Source: Lysobacteraceae bacterium
GTDB lineage: Bacteria; Pseudomonadota; Gammaproteobacteria; DSM-19610
DNA: 13,115 nucleotides
Direction of reading: 5' to 3'
NCBI GenBank assembly: GCA_020201295.1
Contig: JAIVHA010000170.1
Location: 1-13,115 of the forward strand
The notes beneath the pieces were generated by a model. It was not told the origin of the DNA and ran no database searches. It worked only from the letters and a program-made list of their open reading frames with translations. How positions within the stretch are numbered: the stretch's first letter is position 1; each line of letters begins with the position of its first letter. Positions 6,102 to 13,101 of this stretch are shown here, in pieces. A program made the position numbers and the translations under genes.

Positions 6102-7238
6102 CGATTGCACCTGCAAAACCGTGAGCAGGCCGCGCTTGCCGAGCACATACAAGCGTTCGCCCACCGCTTGCAGGCGGGCGATGCCCCGGCCATCCGTGCG
6201 CAGGCGACCCACCAGGTCGCCGTCGATGCGCGACAGCAGGTGTACATAACCCTCGTAGTCACCCACCGCCACCAGGTCACCGAAGGGCACCGGGGCCGTC
6301 AGGTCGCGCAGGCGCAGGGCATCCTGCTTCCACAGGGCAGCGCCATCGCGACGACTCAGGCCCCAGACCTGGCTCTGGTCATCGGTCACGTACAGCTGGC
6401 TGAAATCCACACCCAGGCCGGCATAGGCGGACATGTCCCGGCGCCAGTCGATCTGGCCGGCGCGCATGTCCACCGCCGCCACCTGGCCCTGGTAGCTGAC
6501 GGCATAGGCGGTCACGCCGTCGATCACCGGGTCGGCGTCCAGGTCCACCATGCGTTCCAGTTCGGAACGGCCACGGGGTTCGGCAATGGCCAGTTCCCAG
6601 GCGGTGCGTCCCTGTTCCACGCCGAGCAGCGCCAGGCGGCCATTGGCAAAGCCCGCCAGCACGGCGCCGCCGGCCAGGGCCGGGGTGCTGCTGCCGCGCA
6701 GGGTCAGCGCCGGCATGGTCCGGTCAAAGGCCCAGCGCCGCTCGCCGCTGGCCGCGTCCAGCCCGGTCAGAGTGCCGTCGGCGCTTTGCACCACCACCAC
6801 GCCCCGGTCGATGCGCGGTACCGCCAGCACTTCGCTGGCAACCCGCGCACGCCAGACTTCGGCCCCGTCACGCATGTCCAGCGCCAACACCTCGCCGTCA
6901 CTGGTACCCATGACCACCAAGCCTTCCCCGGCATCGACACCCGCGGAGATGGGCGCCCGGGTATTCACATCCCAGAGCGGCTCACCGTCTTCCGTATTCA
7001 GTGCGTACACGCGTCCCTTGCGATCGGCAAGGTACACCTGGCCACCCACGAACGCGGGTCTCAGGCTCACGAATTGCTTATCGTGGCCACTGCCGGCGCG
7101 CCGTTCCCATACCGTCTCCAGTTCCACCTGCTGCTCGATGCTGGTGAGCGGCGTCGGTGGTTCGCTGGTGTCCTTGCCACGCAAGGCGCAACCGCCCAGC
7201 AACATCAACGACACGAAGTACCAGAGCCAGTGTTTCAT
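6090..7238 (-). CDS. bamB: BamB outer-membrane assembly lipoprotein
   Basis: A lipoprotein of the BAM complex, which folds and inserts beta-barrel proteins into the outer membrane; BamB binds the periplasmic POTRA domains of BamA. The 382 residues start with a signal peptide and lipobox LLGGC (C17). They continue as an eight-bladed propeller of PQQ-like repeats, visible as recurring G.vyALd..tG...W units (for example GRVYALNTEDGEPLW and GEVLALDMRDGAEVW). The loop LTLRGSSTP at 178-186 corresponds to the BamA-contacting Leu-x-Leu-Arg segment described for E. coli. Length fits the family. The ATG overlaps the yfgM stop codon by 4 bp (ATGA), so the two are translationally coupled. Downstream, spacing to der is widened by the MITE-like element. 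Confidence 0.95.
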   Translation of the reverse strand: MKHWLWYFVSLMLLGGCALRGKDTSEPPTPLTSIEQQVELETVWERRAGSGHDKQFVSLRPAFVGGQVYLADRKGRVYALNTEDGEPLWDVNTRAPISAGVDAGEGLVVMGTSDGEVLALDMRDGAEVWRARVASEVLAVPRIDRGVVVVQSADGTLTGLDAASGERRWAFDRTMPALTLRGSSTPALAGGAVLAGFANGRLALLGVEQGRTAWELAIAEPRGRSELERMVDLDADPVIDGVTAYAVSYQGQVAAVDMRAGQIDWRRDMSAYAGLGVDFSQLYVTDDQSQVWGLSRRDGAALWKQDALRLRDLTAPVPFGDLVAVGDYEGYVHLLSRIDGDLVGRLRTDGRGIARLQAVGERLYVLGKRGLLTVLQVQSPDR

Positions 7239-7864
7239 CGTATGTCGTCCAGCTTGACGCGCAGCAACGGCCGGGTGGGGGCATCCTCATCCAGCTGATC
7301 CAGCGCGACACGATAGGCGTCACGGGCCGCGATCCGATCGCCCTGCGCGAGGGCGATATCCCCGCGCAGCTCAGCATACAGGGGCGCGTACGCTCCCGTG
7401 GCCGGTGCCTGGGCGAGTTGTGCCTCGGCGGCGCTGAACTCCTCCATGGCCACCAGCAGGCGCACCAGGCGCAGGCGGGCACTGTGACGCAGTGCCTCGG
7501 TCTTGCCATGCTCCAGCGCCCACTGCAATTGGGCCCGCGCCGCCTCCAGTTCGCCCTGTTCGATCTGCAGTCGGGCCATGCCCAGGGCGGCCAGTGCCGC
7601 GTAGGGGCTGTTACTGTGTTCACTTACCAAGGCATCGCCGGCCTGGCTGACTTGCCCGGCATCGCTGCGCTCCAGTCCGTTCATGAACTGTACGTAGAGA
7701 TGGGAGGCGGATTCCTGCTGGCGATCCTGGTAACTGAACCAGGCACGGGTGCCGAAGATCACCGCTAGGCCCAGCAACAGGCCGGTGATGACAGAGCTGC
7801 CATTTTCCTTCCACCAATTCTTGAAGGCCTCGATTTGTTCCTTTTCCGATTCGTATGCTTCCAC
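7235..7864 (-). CDS. yfgM: YfgM-like tetratricopeptide membrane protein
   Basis: Inner-membrane protein that in E. coli associates with SecYEG and the periplasmic chaperone PpiD and helps hand over secreted proteins. The 209 residues start MEAYESEKEQIEAFKNWWKENG, close to the family's N-terminus. One membrane helix lies at about 24-41 (VITGLLLGLAVIFGTRAW), followed by a periplasmic region of TPR-like helices (YAALAALGMARLQIEQGELEAARAQL and similar, about 85-195). The start is the GTG at 7864, chosen from the conserved N-terminus; the nearest purine-rich sequence, TGGGGA, is about 8 nt upstream and weak. Because hisS is damaged at its 3' end, this start now lies inside the hisS reading frame in a different phase. 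It ends in a 4-bp overlap with bamB. Confidence 0.9.
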   Translation of the reverse strand: MEAYESEKEQIEAFKNWWKENGSSVITGLLLGLAVIFGTRAWFSYQDRQQESASHLYVQFMNGLERSDAGQVSQAGDALVSEHSNSPYAALAALGMARLQIEQGELEAARAQLQWALEHGKTEALRHSARLRLVRLLVAMEEFSAAEAQLAQAPATGAYAPLYAELRGDIALAQGDRIAARDAYRVALDQLDEDAPTRPLLRVKLDDIR

Positions 7865-9009
7865 GTGCGCAATCCCCAGTGCTGTTCAATCATCTTGAAC
7901 TGGTTCTTGAAGCTGCCGCCGCCGCCGTTGAGCAGCACGCGCAGTCCGGGCAAGGCGTCGCGCAACCGGTCCGCGAGAATCAGGCCATGGGCCTCGGCCC
8001 GCCCGCCGACCGTGACCAGGTAGACCTGAGGTGCGGCGGAAGGGAAGGCCACGCCCGACTCTTCCAACAGCGCGATCAGGCGCTCGATGCCCATGGCGAA
8101 TCCCACCGCCGGGGTGGGGCGACCGCCCAGGTATTCCACCAGGCCGTCATAACGACCGCCGGCACAGACCGTGCCCTGGGCCCCCAGCCGGGTGGTCACC
8201 CATTCAAACACTGTCCGGCCGTAGTAATCCAGCCCCCGTACCAGTCGCGGGTTGAGTTCGTAGGCCAGACCGGCGCCATCCAGCAATGCGCACAGGCGCG
8301 TGAAGTGTTGCTTCGATTCCTCATCGAGGTAATCACTCAGGCGCGGCGCCGCTTCGATCAGGGCCTGCATGTCCGGGTTCTTGCTGTCGAGGATGCGCAG
8401 CGGATTGCTCTCCAGGCGCCGCAGGCTGTCCTCGTCCAGGGCCGCGCGGTGCTGCTCCAGGTAGGCCACCAGGGCCTCGCGGTAGTGACCGCGCGCCTCC
8501 AGGGTACCCAGGGAATTGAGCTGCAGGGTCACATCACGCAGGCCGAGCTCGCGCCACATGCGCGCCGTCATGAGGATCAGTTCCGCGTCGATGTCGGGTC
8601 CGGCCATACCGAACACCTCGACACCGACCTGGTGAAACTGGCGGTAACGGCCCTTCTGCGGGCGCTCATGCCGGAACATGGGGCCCATGTACCAGAGCCG
8701 CTGCTGCTGGTTGTAGAGCAGGCCCTGTTCGATGCCGGCGCGCACGCAGCCCGCGGTGCCCTCCGGCCGCAGGGTAACACTGTCGCCATTGCGATCCGCG
8801 AAGGTATACATCTCTTTCTCAACGATGTCGGTGACCTCGCCGATGGAACGCTGGAACAGCTCGGTCTTTTCCAGGATGGGCAGGCGGATCTCCTGGTACC
8901 CATAGGCATGCAGCACGGTGCGCACCCGGTCTTCCAGGTACTGCCATGCGGGGGTCTGGTCCGGCAGGATGTCGTTCATCCCGCGGATGGCTTGAATGCT
9001 GTTCGCCAT
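7765..9009 (-). CDS. hisS: Histidyl-tRNA synthetase, C-terminus lost and read out of frame into yfgM
   Basis: Class II synthetase that charges tRNA-His, an essential cytoplasmic enzyme. The catalytic part is intact: motif 2 region FRHERPQKGRYRQFHQVG (112-129), histidine-specific LVRGLDYYGRTVFEW (256-270) and motif 3 AVGFAMGIERLI (301-312). The anticodon-binding domain starts at about 328 (QVYLVTVGG) and runs to GGGGSFKNQFK at 372. Homology then stops: the expected (R/K)ADKSGA..A.VLGE..E segment and the last roughly 50 residues are missing. The frame continues for 42 residues of unrelated sequence (MIEQHWGLRTWKHT...) that is yfgM read in another phase, and stops at 7765. The natural homologous part is 7894-9009. 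The start follows rodZ by 38 bp without a clear Shine-Dalgarno sequence, and ispG, usually between them, is absent. It is not a HisZ-type paralogue, since the histidine motifs and gene context are those of HisS. Confidence 0.92.
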   Translation of the reverse strand: MANSIQAIRGMNDILPDQTPAWQYLEDRVRTVLHAYGYQEIRLPILEKTELFQRSIGEVTDIVEKEMYTFADRNGDSVTLRPEGTAGCVRAGIEQGLLYNQQQRLWYMGPMFRHERPQKGRYRQFHQVGVEVFGMAGPDIDAELILMTARMWRELGLRDVTLQLNSLGTLEARGHYREALVAYLEQHRAALDEDSLRRLESNPLRILDSKNPDMQALIEAAPRLSDYLDEESKQHFTRLCALLDGAGLAYELNPRLVRGLDYYGRTVFEWVTTRLGAQGTVCAGGRYDGLVEYLGGRPTPAVGFAMGIERLIALLEESGVAFPSAAPQVYLVTVGGRAEAHGLILADRLRDALPGLRVLLNGGGGSFKNQFKMIEQHWGLRTWKHTNRKRNKSRPSRIGGRKMAALSSPACCWA

Positions 9010-9047
9010 AGTGTACTTGTGTCGGTTAGGTGGGCAGGTGCAGCGCC

Positions 9048-9986
9048 CTACTCCAGACGCAGGCGGGCCACCGCGCCCCGGGTATGGGCCGAGGTGTCGA
9101 TCGCCTGCCCGTCATATTCCAGGTCCACGCCCGCGGCATTACCCAGCAACAACTGGAAGGGTGGCGTGCCGGACAGGACTTCGCGGCGTCCCGGAGACAT
9201 CAGCCCGTACAACAGCCGCCCTTCCCGGTCCTGGATTTCCACCCAGCTCTGTTCCCGGAAATTCAGCACCAGCCGTGCCTCCTGGTCCGCGGGTCCGGAT
9301 CGAGGCCCGAGATCCGGAGATGGCACCGGCACGGGTTCGGGCGCCACGGCCGCCGGCGCCTGTAGGGCGGAGGATTCCCCGGGCAGGTCAGCGGGGAGCT
9401 CCACCTCCGCGGAGTCCGGCTCGTCCGCAGCCGGCAAAGGCCAGATGGGTTCCGGGGCGTCGTCGGATCCTGCCTGGTCGTTGGCCTCGGGCGGCAAGAC
9501 CGGCAGCCTCAGGCCCGCCGGCTGGTCCAGTGCCGGCGTCGGCTCCCCCCACTGCTCCCAGACGCGATTCAGCGCGGGATAGGCAAACAGCACCAGCGCG
9601 GCCAGCACGGCCAGCAGGAACAGGTAACCGAACCAGCGCCCCAGGGCGGGCACAGCCACGGGGCCGCGAAAACCATGGCGACGCTTGAGGGCGGCGGCGG
9701 GTGTGGCCTCGGCCTCGGGCAGCGCCTCGGCCACCAGCTTTTCGTCCAGTTCGACCAGGCGCGCGTAGTTGCGCAGATAGCCACGCACGAAAGTACGCGC
9801 CGGCAGCCGCTCCAGGTCATCGGTCTCCAGTGCCTCGATGATGTGCACATCCAGGCGCAGGCGCTGCGCCACATCCTTGCGGTCCAGGCCGCGCGCCTCC
9901 CGCGCGGCCTTCAGCCGTGCCCCGATCTCCAGGCGTGCCAGGGTTTCGCTTTCCGCCTCGGCGCTATGATCTTCAGGGTTGCTCAT
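9048..9986 (-). CDS. rodZ: RodZ cytoskeletal membrane protein
   Basis: A bitopic membrane protein that links the MreB cytoskeleton to the cell-wall elongation machinery and sets rod shape. In the 312 residues, an N-terminal helix-turn-helix of the Xre type covers about 20-85 (GARLKAAREARGLDRKDVAQ, then ARTFVRGYLRNYARLV), used to bind MreB. A basic stretch KRRHGFR precedes a membrane helix at about 118-139. A Pro/Glu/Asp-rich periplasmic linker spans about 148-232, and a C-terminal DUF4115-type beta domain covers about 238-308 (LVLNFREQSWVEIQDREGRLLYG). The architecture is complete. The ATG at 9986 overlaps the end of pilW by 14 bp, which supports co-translation. The next gene downstream is hisS rather than the usual ispG. 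Confidence 0.94.
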   Translation of the reverse strand: MSNPEDHSAEAESETLARLEIGARLKAAREARGLDRKDVAQRLRLDVHIIEALETDDLERLPARTFVRGYLRNYARLVELDEKLVAEALPEAEATPAAALKRRHGFRGPVAVPALGRWFGYLFLLAVLAALVLFAYPALNRVWEQWGEPTPALDQPAGLRLPVLPPEANDQAGSDDAPEPIWPLPAADEPDSAEVELPADLPGESSALQAPAAVAPEPVPVPSPDLGPRSGPADQEARLVLNFREQSWVEIQDREGRLLYGLMSPGRREVLSGTPPFQLLLGNAAGVDLEYDGQAIDTSAHTRGAVARLRLE

Positions 9987-10731
9987 TCAGCCATTCCAGG
10001 TAGGCCCGGGTCTGTGGCGCATCGGGAAAGTTGTTGCGCAGTGCCAGACCATAGCTGGCCTCGGCGTTCTTGTCCCCCAGGGCATGTTCCACCCGGATGC
10101 CGAGCCACAAGCTCTCCGGGCCATGGCGGCTCACCTGCTGGTAGCGTTGCAGGTAGGCACGCGCGCGCAGGTATTCACCCTGTTCGTGATTCAGGCTCAG
10201 CATCTGCAGCAGGGCCTGGGGATAGAAGGGGTTGCGCTCCAGCGCCAAGCGGAAATATTCCTCGGCCTTGCGCACGTCGGGAATACGCCGGGCGCAAATA
10301 CCGGCATTGGTATAGGCCACTTCCGGGGTGTCATACAGGGGATCGGCCACGGCCTGCCGGAAATGGCGGTCGGCATCCTGCAAGCGCTTCTGGTGGCAGA
10401 GGAACTGGCCGAAGTTGTTGTTGGTGCGGGAATCGGCGGGTGCCAGCGCCAGGGCGCGCCGGTAGTGGCGTTCCGCGGATTCGTTCTCGCCCAGGCGCTC
10501 GTACAGGATGGCGATGGCACCGTGCGCCTGGGCGAGATCGGGGTCCAGCTCAACCGCCCGTTGCAGGTTCTCCATGGCCAGCTGCAAACGCCCCTCGCGG
10601 TAGTAGGCCACACCCAACTCCAGGTTGGCCTGGGCGGCCCGCTTGGGGTCGGAGGTATAGGTGGGTGTGGAGGAGCAGGCGCCCAGCAGCAGGGCCAGCA
10701 TGGCGATGCCAAAAATCCAATAATGCCTCAC
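9973..10731 (-). CDS. pilW: Type IV pilus biogenesis lipoprotein PilW (PilF)
   Basis: The outer-membrane pilotin for type IV pili, needed for localisation and assembly of the PilQ secretin. The 252 residues open with a lipoprotein signal and lipobox LLGAC (C19). Consecutive tetratricopeptide repeats follow (for example ANLELGVAYYREGRLQLAME, AHGAIAILYERLGENESAER and TNNNFGQFLCHQKRLQDADR), ending in shorter helical repeats. The family-typical YTNAGIC segment is present. The start is GTG at 10731, overlapping the rlmN stop codon by 4 bp (GTGA). Conserved order rlmN-pilW-rodZ supports the call. It implies that type IV pili are made by this organism, although no other pil gene lies in the window. 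Confidence 0.93.
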   Translation of the reverse strand: MRHYWIFGIAMLALLLGACSSTPTYTSDPKRAAQANLELGVAYYREGRLQLAMENLQRAVELDPDLAQAHGAIAILYERLGENESAERHYRRALALAPADSRTNNNFGQFLCHQKRLQDADRHFRQAVADPLYDTPEVAYTNAGICARRIPDVRKAEEYFRLALERNPFYPQALLQMLSLNHEQGEYLRARAYLQRYQQVSRHGPESLWLGIRVEHALGDKNAEASYGLALRNNFPDAPQTRAYLEWLNEQP

Positions 10732-11834
10732 GCCACTTGTTCTCCCTTGTGCAGGTCCATGCGCCGGATACGGCGCTGGGTACGGTCCTGGAAATCCCCG
10801 GCCAGCTGGCCACAGGCGGCGGCGATGTCATCGCCGCGGGTACGGCGGGTGATGGTGGTGATACCTGCCTGGACCAGGATTTCGAAAAAGCGATTGATGC
10901 GCGCATCGCTGCTGCGCGTGTACCGGGTGCGCGGAAAGGGATTGAAGGGAATCAGGTTCACCTTGGCCGGTTTGTTGCGCAGCAGCTTCACCAGTTCGCG
11001 GGCATGGGCGTCGCTGTCATTTACGCCGTCGAGCAAGACGTACTCGAAGGTCACCCGGCGACGTCCCTCAAGGTCCACATAGCGCCAACAGGCCTCGAGC
11101 AGCTCATGGATGGGGTACTTGCGGTTCAACGGCACCAGTTCGTTGCGCAATTCGTCATTGGGCGCGTGCAGGGACACGGCCAGCGCCACGTCGCACTGGG
11201 CCGACAACTGCTCCAGGCCCGGCAGCACCCCGGAGGTGCTCAGGGTGACACGGCGTTTGGACAGGCCATAGGCATTGTCATCGAGCATGATGCGCATGGC
11301 CGGGATCACGGCGTCGAGATTCAGCAAGGGTTCGCCCATGCCCATCATGACCACGTTGGTGACCGCGCGTTCACCGCCATAGTGCGGCGCCAGCAGGCGG
11401 TTGGCCAGCCATGCCTGGCCGATGATCTCGGCGGTGGTGAGATTGCGGTTGAAACCCTGCTGGGCCGTGGAGCAGAAAGTGCAGTTCAGCGCGCAGCCAA
11501 CCTGCGAGGACACGCACAGGGTGCCGCGGTCCTTCTCGGGTATGAATACGGTTTCGATGCAATTGCCGTCGTCGAGCCGGAACAGCCATTTGCGCGAGCC
11601 ATCACTGGACTGCTGGTCCTGGGCCACTTCCGGACCGCGGATCTCGCACTCCTCCGCCAGCCGCGCGCGCAGCGCCTTGCTGAGATTGGTCATGGCCGCG
11701 AAGTCGGTCACCCCTTCCTGGTAGATCCACTTCAGCAGCTGGGTGGCGCGGAAGGGCTTTTCGCCGAGTCCGGCGAAGAACCCCTGCAGCCCTGCCAAGT
11801 CGAAGTCGAGGAGATTGGTGCGTGGCGCGGTCAT
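10728..11834 (-). CDS. rlmN: Dual-specificity RNA methyltransferase RlmN
   Basis: A radical-SAM enzyme that methylates C2 of adenosine 2503 in 23S rRNA and A37 in some tRNAs. The 368 residues have the iron-sulfur motif C-x3-C-x2-C at C114, C118 and C121 (CALNCTFC), GMGEP at 165-169 for SAM binding, and the C-terminal Cys341 in RRTRGDDIAAACGQLAG, which forms the protein-RNA adduct. The second methyl-carrier cysteine of the family therefore appears present. The open frame extends upstream to 12140 through ndk, but the family begins at MTAPRTNLLDFDLAGLQ, so the ATG at 11834 is used. It lies 16 bp after ndk. The Shine-Dalgarno sequence is weak (GAGG about 14 nt upstream), so translation may depend on ndk. 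Confidence 0.96.
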   Translation of the reverse strand: MTAPRTNLLDFDLAGLQGFFAGLGEKPFRATQLLKWIYQEGVTDFAAMTNLSKALRARLAEECEIRGPEVAQDQQSSDGSRKWLFRLDDGNCIETVFIPEKDRGTLCVSSQVGCALNCTFCSTAQQGFNRNLTTAEIIGQAWLANRLLAPHYGGERAVTNVVMMGMGEPLLNLDAVIPAMRIMLDDNAYGLSKRRVTLSTSGVLPGLEQLSAQCDVALAVSLHAPNDELRNELVPLNRKYPIHELLEACWRYVDLEGRRRVTFEYVLLDGVNDSDAHARELVKLLRNKPAKVNLIPFNPFPRTRYTRSSDARINRFFEILVQAGITTITRRTRGDDIAAACGQLAGDFQDRTQRRIRRMDLHKGEQVA

Positions 11835-11850
11835 GAAATTTGGCGTCGCC

Positions 11851-12282
11851 TCAGCGCAGGCGCGCGCAGATCTCGTCGGGCTTGAAGAAGAAGGCGATTT
11901 CCTGTTCCGCGGTCTCCGGACCATCGGAGCCGTGCACGGCGTTCTCATCCACGGTCTCGGCGAAATCGGCGCGGATGGTGCCCGGCGCGGCGTCCTTGGG
12001 ATTGGTGGCGCCCATGACCTCGCGGTTGCGCTTGATGGCGTTCTCGCCCTCCAGCACCTGCACCATGATCGGACCGGAGACCATGAAATCCACCAGCTCG
12101 TTGTAGAAGGGCCGTTCCTTGTGCACCGCATAGAAGGCACCGGCCTGCTTAGGGGTCAGCTGCATCATGCGGGCGGCGACGATGTGCAACCCTGCCTTCT
12201 CGAAGCGGCCGTAGATCTCGCCAATCACGTTCTTGGCGACGGCGTCGGGCTTGATGATGGAAAGGGTACGTTCAATGGCCAT
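11851..12282 (-). CDS. ndk: Nucleoside diphosphate kinase
   Basis: Transfers the terminal phosphate of ATP to other nucleoside diphosphates through a phosphohistidine, balancing NTP and dNTP pools. The 143 residues are full length. The N-terminus MAIERTLSIIKPDAV contains K11, and the active-site histidine is H117 within NAVHGSD. VLEGENAIKRNREVMGATNP is the conserved nucleotide-binding stretch, and the C-terminal FFFKPDEIC agrees with bacterial Ndk. A 68-bp gap separates it from the damaged iscX gene upstream, with a small hairpin CGGGCG/CGCCCG at 12314-12329 but no T-tract. Confidence 0.97.
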   Translation of the reverse strand: MAIERTLSIIKPDAVAKNVIGEIYGRFEKAGLHIVAARMMQLTPKQAGAFYAVHKERPFYNELVDFMVSGPIMVQVLEGENAIKRNREVMGATNPKDAAPGTIRADFAETVDENAVHGSDGPETAEQEIAFFFKPDEICARLR

Positions 12283-12351
12283 GCGGCTACAGCTCCGGGA
12301 AAGGTGGATGTGGCGGGCGGAATCGCCCGTATCTGCCAGAAAATCAAGCTG

Positions 12352-12555
12352 CTAAGTGTACCTTGCTGGTGGGGAACAGGCAATGAGGCGGGGCGGGATG
12401 CCCGTCGGACTGAAGTCCGACCTACAAGCCCTACCCCCGAGATCCAGCACCCATTGGCGCAGATCTACGAAATTTACCGTGCGCGGATCAATGTCCGGAT
12501 GGACTTCGTCGAGCTCGATGGCAACGTCCAGGGTATCGGTCCATTTCAGGCTCAT
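12352..12555 (-). CDS. iscX: IscX, C-terminal part replaced by REP-derived sequence
   Basis: IscX is a small acidic partner of the cysteine desulfurase IscS in iron-sulfur cluster assembly. Residues 1-39 match the family well (MSLKWTDTLDVAIELDEVHP, then DPRTVNF and QWVLDL). After residue 39 the conserved acidic DFDDDP region and the final helix (…EKILEAI…W.DE in relatives) are missing. Instead the frame runs through a REP-type repeat (GRACRSDFSPTGIPP…) to a TAG at 12352. The total, 67 residues, is by chance close to the normal 66, so a length check would not reveal the loss. The IscS-binding acidic surface is probably gone, making it a likely pseudogene. It starts 10 bp after the fdx stop codon, as in an intact isc operon. 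Confidence 0.85.
   Translation of the reverse strand: MSLKWTDTLDVAIELDEVHPDIDPRTVNFVDLRQWVLDLGGRACRSDFSPTGIPPRLIACSPPARYT
12404..12426 (-). repeat. REP-type repeat of a second subtype, inside iscX
   Basis: Read on the minus strand it begins TGTAGGTCGGACTTCAGTCC. The palindrome GTCGGACT/AGTCCGAC (12404-12411 and 12414-12421) is perfect. The head TGTAGG is shared with the repeats at 1254 and 1966, while the palindrome core differs, so this is a separate subtype. A GC-rich tail GGGCATCCCGCC continues to about 12392. It forms the coding sequence of the abnormal IscX C-terminus. Confidence 0.75.
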
Positions 12556-12565
12556 GACGGGGTCC

Positions 12566-12904
12566 TCAGTGGTGCTCGCTGACCATGTTGATGGTGTACT
12601 TGGGAATCTCCACCACCAGGTCCCGGTTCGCCACCCGGGCCTGACAGCTGAGCCGCGAGTCGGGATCCAGGCCCCAGGCCTTGTCCAGCAGGTCATCCTC
12701 GGCCTCGTCGGAGGGTGCCAGGGTATCGAATCCCTCGCGCACATAGACGTGGCAGGTGGTGCAGGCGCAGGATTTTTCGCAGGCGTGCTCGATCTCGATG
12801 CCGCTGGCCAGAGCCGCATCGCAGATGGTGGTGCCGGGCTCGGCCTCGACCACGGCCCCTTCCGGGCAGATCTCTTCATGGGGCAGGAAAATGATTTGGG
12901 GCAT
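12566..12904 (-). CDS. fdx: ISC-type [2Fe-2S] ferredoxin
   Basis: An adrenodoxin-like ferredoxin that supplies electrons for iron-sulfur cluster synthesis on IscU. The 112 residues contain the ligand motif HACEKSCACTTCHVYV, with ligands C42, C48, C51 and C87. The conserved tract DDLLDKAWGLDPDSRLSCQAR (about 70-90) and the C-terminal VVEIPKYTIN match the isc-operon type and not photosynthetic ferredoxins. Length is normal. The ATG at 12904 is preceded by GAGAGACCAAG, a fair ribosome-binding site. In intact isc operons hscA lies directly upstream; the 210 bp upstream here contain only repeats, so this gene must use its own promoter or a distant one. I saw no convincing promoter. Confidence 0.96.
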   Translation of the reverse strand: MPQIIFLPHEEICPEGAVVEAEPGTTICDAALASGIEIEHACEKSCACTTCHVYVREGFDTLAPSDEAEDDLLDKAWGLDPDSRLSCQARVANRDLVVEIPKYTINMVSEHH

Positions 12905-12969
12905 CTTGGTCTCTCGTCAATCAAATACGGTTCGTCGGGTGCGATTGTCTGGTTCGGAGCCGCGGAACG

Positions 12970-13003
12970 CGGAGAACGCAGAGATACGGAGAACACAGAG
13001 ATG
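12970..13003. repeat. 17-bp tandem repeat, two copies
   Basis: CGGAGAACGCAGAGATA (12970-12986) is followed directly by CGGAGAACACAGAGATG (12987-13003), matching at 15 of 17 positions; a shorter related stretch CGCGGAACG precedes them. Purine-rich GAGAACACAGAG strings like this recur between genes in many proteobacteria. Function is unknown. It lies in the fdx upstream region. Confidence 0.6.
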
Positions 13004-13032
13004 ATATTGATAAGGAACCGCTGATTTTTTTT

Positions 13033-13101
13033 CGTCATTCCGGCGTATGCCGGAATCCAGAAGGATCAGCGGCATGGATGCCGGCATGCGCCGGCATGAC
13101 G
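13033..13101. repeat. Inverted pair of 27-bp palindromic repeats, dRS3/REP-like
   Basis: The unit 13033-13059 (CGTCATTCCGGCGTATGCCG…) and the unit 13075-13101 (TGGATGCCGGCATGCGCCGG…) are inverted copies agreeing at 24 of 27 positions. Each is itself a palindrome (ATTCCGGC/GCCGGAAT in the first). Head-to-head paired units of this form resemble the ATTCC…GGAAT repeats (dRS3-like) spread through beta- and gammaproteobacteria. The sequence past 13101 (GCGTGATCCAGATT) may begin a further unit cut by the window edge. Confidence 0.75.

Noticed and set aside
7765..9009. hisS as a HisZ regulatory subunit, which would explain the missing anticodon domain
   Set aside because: The histidine-specific motif, motif 3 and the neighbourhood are those of HisS, and part of the anticodon domain is still present, so this is damage and not a paralogue.
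9675..11885. Very long plus-strand open frame opposite rodZ, pilW and rlmN
   Set aside because: Same reason: it mirrors three conserved minus-strand genes and its translation is low-complexity and unrecognisable.
11835..12140. Upstream extension of rlmN into ndk
   Set aside because: It is ndk in another frame; RlmN homology starts at 11834.
12314..12329. Terminator between iscX and ndk (CGGGCG/CGCCCG hairpin)
   Set aside because: Only a 6-bp stem and no T-tract on the transcribed strand.
12970..13101. CRISPR array
   Set aside because: The 17-bp units are directly adjacent without spacers, and the 27-bp units are only two and inverted.
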